Assembly: GCA_032988165.1 (NCBI GenBank)
Contig: JANTQF010000127.1
Location: 1 to 64,000, forward strand
Length of the DNA stretch: 64,000 nt
DNA from: Emmonsiellopsis sp. PD_33
Lineage: Eukaryota; Ascomycota; Eurotiomycetes; Onygenales; Ajellomycetaceae
Reading direction: 5' to 3'
The position numbers were made by a program, and so were the translations under genes. This document shows positions 59,101 to 64,000 of the stretch, piece after piece. The notes under the pieces are model-generated. The model ran no database searches, was not told the DNA's origin, and saw only the letters and a list, made by a program, of their open reading frames with translations. Positions within the stretch are counted from its first letter, which is position 1. Each line of letters starts with the position of its first letter.

Positions 59101-61335
59101 CAAGATATCTACTTTTTTAGTTTACCTAACTTGCATGTCTCACAGAAGGGTAGGTCTAGCTCCCCCTTGACCTCAAAGCTATTAACAGGGTCCTTGGAGA
59201 GTTTGATGACATCCTGCATGTTGCAGTGACCAAATTGAATGTGCTAGATGTAAATGGTGTTCTTATAGTTAGTGATGAGTTAAGCTGCCTCAGCTATCAT
59301 AATGGATTTCATATTATGAATGAGAAAGACTCTATACCCAGAGAGTAATACATAATAAATCAACCCAGTTGAACTGTAGAACTCAAATCCAGAGAGCTCT
59401 TTTCTATTATAAAGAAATTTGAAATTAAATCTATTAATTGCCAGACTACCAAAGCTGACAAGGTTGTTGGCAGCCTGCAGCATGTAATGAGCCTCTAAGA
59501 GGATGAGTTTATTACTATCCATAAGGGAGATAATAGCCTCTCCAATTCCTTCAGGATAGATCAAATCACCACTAACACCCTCAATGGGATCCAACTCATC
59601 TGCCATAGGTTTTCATATAGATATGAACAGGCTGTGATTATTCTGAATGTACCAGGTCAATTCAGTGTTAAGATACTGAATTGTTGGACTAATACAACAA
59701 GTGAGACCTTCCAATGTAACATCCTTTGAGATAGCAGATAAACCCTTCAATGGACCTATAAAATCTTTATTCTCATCTGCTTTATCCTTATTTTCAGCAG
59801 ATTTCACTTCCTTCTTGGCCAGGGCCTTAATCTTATTCTTGTTTGCAGCCTGTCATTCCTTTGACTAATCCTTGTGGTTCTTAAACTTGCATTTAGACTT
59901 AATATGCCTAGTTTCATTGTAATAGAAATACTTCCATTCATCCTTGTGAGGGCCATCAGCCTTCTCATCTTTTTTATCATTCTTAGTGTTGTCCTTCTTA
60001 TCATCCTTCTTGCTGCCAGCATTGAGTCCTTTCTCTTTGCTGGTGTTGACAATAGTTTTCTGGTGCATGAGGTTGTTGATGAGATCATTCAAATCCCACT
60101 CTAAAAGGTAGGATTTCAGGTGATTACAGTGGTTATTCTTCAAGAAATTCTACATGAAATATGTGACATAATTACTAAGACTACTGAGGAACTGCTGATG
60201 GAGGAAGCTATCTGAGAGCTCTCAGCCTCAATACATTAAATCCTTCATGGCTTTTTATCAGTTCATAGCATGAATGACTATGTCACCACCACATTCAGTA
60301 ATCAAGATGTTTATGATTTATTGAAAGAGTTTGTGCTGTAAGTCCTCTATGTGCATCTGATAAGTATCTTTAAGTTAGTCCTACAGGGTAATAGAGTCTC
60401 CCATGCTACCTGAGGATGTAATTACCACCTGAGTGTTTAACATTACATTTTATTTGAAAGAATCATACAGAGCTTCTCAAACATAATATCTTTTATATCT
60501 CTAAATGTCTACCTTAGTACTATCCTCATCAATCTCCTCAGGCAGTTTCTTCTAACTCTTCAAAATGATGTCATCAGTTTGAATCAAGATTATCTTCATT
60601 TCAAATACATTTCTTCAGATTATATAGTTTGAGTCTCCAGCAAGCTTGTTATTTTCAGCAATCTTAATGCTGATGTCTTTGTAGTCTCAATAGAAGCTCT
60701 CATATAAATTAATATAAGAAGTGTGGGTGACAGAGGGCATTTAACAAATTGAGGTAATAAAATTGATTTGAGCCTGAATATACACCTTCTAATAGTCTTT
60801 TAGTATATCTTTAATGAGAGAGAGTACAGCATCAGAGAGTAAACTGCTATCTGTAAGTTTCTTGTAGTTCTTTGTGATGAACTTCCTATCTATAATAGTC
60901 TCTCTATTCATAATAATTCCTCTATTATCTGCCTGTGAAGTGGCATCATAGCTGCAGCCACAATCTTCTGAGCTATTCTATTGTTGTGTATCTATATCCA
61001 TTGCTTTTGAATTGCTTTGAATCTTCCTAGCTATATCTGGGGATGTAGATGGCCCTTCTCCAGGCTCAGAAGAGTTAAAGCTTTCTGGCACATGTGATTA
61101 AGATTGAGCTTCTTACTCTACCTTCTTTTATGCCCTACATGCCACTTCTCTCACCCATTGTTCATCTTTCTCCACCAAAAATCAGTCTCAAGATTCCTCC
61201 CTATTAGCAGCTCTATCCCCTTGATTTCTGGCTGACATTCAGTGTTCTTTTGACTAGGCCCACACCTGGGAAGCTTAACAGTCATTTGCACATTGAAAAA
61301 TGGCATTTTGAGAAAACATGAGGGCTATAACCTGA

Positions 61336-61488
61336 TGGTGTGGAAAGCTTAAGGTCTTGCATTTGGGTGGTGTGCACAGCTATCTAAGTATGCCAGGCAA
61401 GAATGTGGAATCACATGATCAGAGAGTCATGTGACCACATGTTTATGAGCTACATACTGCAGGCCTCATGGTCAGGGCTCCAATACCA
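61336..61488 (-). repeat. 5' LTR of the copia element
   Basis: 153 bp, TGGTGTGGAAAGC to CAATACCA. Beside it internally on minus is TCAGGTTATAGCCCTC, the position of the primer binding site. I did not identify the tRNA. Confidence 0.88.
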
Positions 61489-61493
61489 TTCAA

Positions 61494-62720
61494 TTTTGGT
61501 GAGGTTTAAATCAGAATTGGAGATATGGTGTACAAAAATATAGTTTTATTAAAAAAGTAGGAGGTTATCTCTCTTTTTCACTACAGCATCATAACCACCA
61601 GTTCAAACATCATATAAATTGAGTAACAGGTAGATCAAAGCCTATTCTTTCTTTTGAAAGAACTACTGAGCATTTCCAAGTTAAATTGATTAAGTTATTG
61701 TAGTTTTAATTGCCTGTGAAAACTCTGATCATTTTGATTTTCCCTCTTCTGCCATGCCAAGCCTCTCTCCCAACCTTTCCCAGTCAATTTAGCTGGCATA
61801 CCTTCAAAATGGAGCTTATCTGATAAGAAAGCTACTATCAATCCTTCTCTTTGAAATACCCTTCCTCTCCTTTGAAAATGCCCCCCTCCTCCTTTAAAAA
61901 CACCCTCCCTCCCCTATACTTAATATTAGAGAAGGAATTTCTATGTCTGAGAAGTAGCTTGATCCCTACAATCAAAAGATATATAAGAATATATTCTTAT
62001 ATATATATATCTAATGATAGAGAGTGTGATACATATTTTGGAATGTACCCAGTTGATTGTCTTTGCAAACTCAGAGTTATTCAGTAGGATATAGTGGTCT
62101 ATTTTGACTGAGAAGAATCTCAGTTAGTTATAGAAGCTATTAAATATTTCAGCACATAATCTTATTATAAGATAGGGTCTACAATATGCAGGAGAACTTA
62201 ATAGTTTCCTTGGGAAATATTATTTTCTACAAAAGATAGAGGTTTTTTCCTGGATTTTACTCTTGGGTGAATAAAACAGGACTGTTTCTGCCCTTCTTAT
62301 TTATATTTCCTACATGCTGGAGAGCTACCATTAAATACTTATCTTCTTTTTATATTTATTTGCTGGTTTTACACTATTTTTGAGACTTTTAAGCTATATA
62401 CTTATTATATGGAGAAGATTTCTTGAGGATAAATAAAGCCTGGCTAGTTTTGAGTAGTTTCTCTTCAAAAAACTGGGTATTTTTTAGTAGCTTTTCTTCA
62501 AAAAACTGTCATTTCTTTGCTACTTAGCTTTGAAATCAAAAATCTCCTTTTTCCCCTTTTGTAGCACTTGGAGGATCTGTGAAGATTTCAGTGGTTTATC
62601 TCTAAAAACTACTTTTAGTTTCTAGATTCTCTTGACAAATCTAGTTTAGTTACTAAACTAAAGGATAAAATCAGTTATCATTTAATTAGACTCTAACCAA
62701 ATTAGTTATCTGAGTGAAAC
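61494..62720. other. Non-coding stretch before LINE-2 ORF1
   Basis: AT-rich and pyrimidine-rich sequence with repeated phrases such as TTTCTTCAAAAAACTG (two copies near 62.47 and 62.5 kb). It is probably the 5' untranslated region of the LINE that follows, plus older sequence. No gene seen. Confidence 0.45.
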
Positions 62721-64000
62721 ATGGAAAAAACACCTATTCAAAAAGTCTCTGAGATAGAGATTTTAAAGAAAAAGAAAAGAGATGAGTTTCAAAAACAAGC
62801 TTAAGAGATTAAGAACTTTCAAGCAGCTGTTACTCTTCTGAAAAGTCAAGTATTTCAGGAAGAATCTAGGGAAATTAGAGATCTTTTAATTCCCATATCA
62901 AAATAGCTTAATGAAATCCTCAAGTTTAAGGTAGAGGCTATAAAGTCAATTAAAGTTATCTTCTTTTCCCAAGTTCAAATCTCTTCTGATTCTAGTCAGA
63001 TATATGCTCAGGCAGTGTCTGAATCTATCTCAAACTATGCTCAAAAACCTGTGTAAAAAACTGCTGAAAAACCTAGCTATATAACTGATAAAACTACTCT
63101 AAATGCTCCTTCAAAGCTTGAAGAGAAAAGAGAAGAAAATCTTCTTCAATCAAAAAAATATAGGCTTATTTTGAAGCCTGAAAATAGAGAGGTTCTAAGT
63201 CTTTTCTCTGATTCTAAGTTTATCTTTGAACTTAGAAATGAGCTGAATCAATACTTTTCTTCTAATTAAATGGAGGAAAAAACTCTGAAGATAGTTTCCA
63301 CTATTTCTAACTCCTATATGGGAGGTTCTATAGTTATAACCACTTCAAATGACTATAGTGCTGACTATCTTCTTCAAAATGAGAAGAAATAGAGGTCTAT
63401 CTTGAAGGAAAAGCTTCAAACATCAATATCCTTAAATAGAGATGAGAAATGAGGTAAACTGATCCTACATGATATTCCAGTTGATATCTTTAAAGGTGAA
63501 GAGGGTATATTCTTCTTAAGATAAGAAATTAAAGAGTTTAACTCTATTCAACTAAAAAGAGATCCAATCTGGCTGAGTAGCTATGAAGACAGATAGAGAA
63601 GAAGAATTAGAATAGTTATAGTTACTACTATAACTTCAGAATAAGTAAAAATTTCTTCTCTGAAAATAGCTGGCTTAAAGCTGAGAACATATAAGTTTCT
63701 TGACTTAAAATCAAAGTTAAAGGCTAGTACTCAGTGTAGAAAATGCCAAAGATGGGGATACTTTTCTAACTCTTGTAAGAGAATGATTTCTTATGATATT
63801 TATACTTAAAATCATAATATCAGAGAGCATTCTTATTTACTCTATCCTATAATTGGAAAAACTTGTCCTTATACTATTATTAAATATAGTAATTATAAGA
63901 AAAGTTATCTCTCAAGCTCCCTACAATGCTCTCTGGCTTCAAAACAGAGAGATAGAATAGAAAGAAATAGAGAAAAAACCTCTGAGCCTGAGATTTCAAC
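62721..64000 (+). pseudogene. ORF1 of a second LINE, cut by the window end
   Basis: The ATG at 62721 begins MEKTPIQKVSEIEILKKKK, a charged, coiled-coil-like N-terminus. Later frames read LILHDIPVDIFKGEEG, then EFNSIQLKRDPIWLSS, then a knuckle CRKCQRWGYFSNSCK at about 63745-63780. This is the ORF1 layout of Tad1/I-like LINEs, where a gag-like domain precedes CCHC knuckles; here the knuckle His reads Tyr. Stops interrupt the frame about every 30-60 codons. It differs from the ORF1 at 16.3-17.5 kb. The RT part would lie beyond the window. Confidence 0.75.

Larger units (their letters stand above)
55992..61488 (-). mobile_element. Ty1/copia retrotransposon, full length, dead
   Basis: 5497 bp on minus with 153-bp LTRs and terminal TGGTGT...ATACCA. 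The 5-bp flanks are TTTAA (55987-55991) and TTCAA (61489-61493), one C/T apart and so probably a mutated duplication. Domains in minus order follow the copia layout. A gag knuckle, YFYYNETRHIKSKCKFKNH, has its first Cys positions turned to Tyr (about 59.9 kb). A protease/integrase junction frame lies at 59606-59280. The integrase core (GYKYLLLIVNDVTYY) is at about 58.98-58.9 kb. The RT box FYIDDIKLIS is at about 57.3 kb, and RNase H is towards 56.7 kb. The pol order with integrase before RT separates it from the gypsy elements. Confidence 0.92.
15790..64000. repeat. AT-rich, CpG-depleted nested transposon island
   Basis: From about 15790 to the window end, composition changes abruptly to AT-rich sequence nearly free of CpG. 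I found only four CpGs, near 26998, 27021, 32507 and 35602. No intact host gene is recognisable. Recognisable transposon proteins are riddled with stops, and differences between related copies are mostly C/T and G/A. This is what repeat-induced point mutation leaves. CpG is essentially gone everywhere. CpA is also reduced in the oldest parts (LINE, hAT, gypsy copy A2) but retained in the younger ones (gypsy copy A1, the double chromovirus, copia). Confidence 0.92.

Noticed and set aside
15790..64000. Short open frames of 60-100 codons as host genes or effectors
   Set aside because: Nearly all fall within identified transposon domains or in low-complexity AT-rich DNA. None has a signal peptide plus cysteine pattern I would trust.

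Overview
The window comes from a filamentous ascomycete. Short introns with CTAAC/CTGAC-type branch sites, a HapE-type CCAAT factor, an AflR-family regulator and RIP-like mutated repeats all point to Eurotiales (Aspergillus/Penicillium-like). I cannot name the species. The window has two compartments with a sharp border near 15.8 kb.

Left compartment (1-15.6 kb) has ordinary base composition and is gene-dense. Housekeeping block, 0.37-8.6 kb: hapE (CCAAT-binding complex subunit), fcf2 (rRNA processing), a purine nucleoside phosphorylase, mitochondrial ribosomal protein S10, and mitochondrial tryptophanyl-tRNA synthetase. I rebuilt all five exon by exon with consistent reading phase. Accessory block, 9.4-15 kb: a short-chain dehydrogenase, a truncated Diels-Alderase-like lipocalin, a frameshifted and truncated stub of a trans-acting enoyl reductase, an intact AflR-type Zn2Cys6 regulator, and an intact 14-TM-type MFS exporter. 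This looks like the eroded edge of a polyketide-tetramate type cluster whose core PKS-NRPS is absent. A broken DUF3435/FluG-type tyrosine-recombinase-like fragment (15.1-15.6 kb) sits at the border.

Right compartment (15.8-64 kb) is an AT-rich transposon graveyard almost without CpG; I saw only about four CpGs in 48 kb. It is a nested stack. The oldest layer is a Tad1-like LINE: ORF1 at about 16.3-17.5 kb, and ORF2 split into three pieces at 26.0-27.0, 32.6-33.2 and 53.2-54.9 kb. A hAT-type DNA transposon on the minus strand covers about 17.9-25.8 kb. Two copies of one Ty3/gypsy chromovirus (254-bp LTRs) broke LINE ORF2: copy A1 on minus (26989-32557, duplicated site AGTAT) and copy A2 on plus (33169-53240, duplicated site CTTAG). 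A2 was itself hit by a second chromovirus arranged LTR-internal-LTR-internal-LTR on minus (36774-51300, duplicated site ACTTC), whose two internal regions have the same length. A Ty1/copia element on minus (55992-61488) and the ORF1 of another LINE (62721 to the window end) complete the region.

The most informative point is a 189-base stretch at 17573-17761. It is a mutated copy of part of the intact AflR-type regulator gene (11556-11744). By hand count 45 bases differ, and 43 of the changes are C-to-T or G-to-A going from the intact to the decayed copy. This shows directly that a RIP-type process struck a duplicated host gene as well as transposons.
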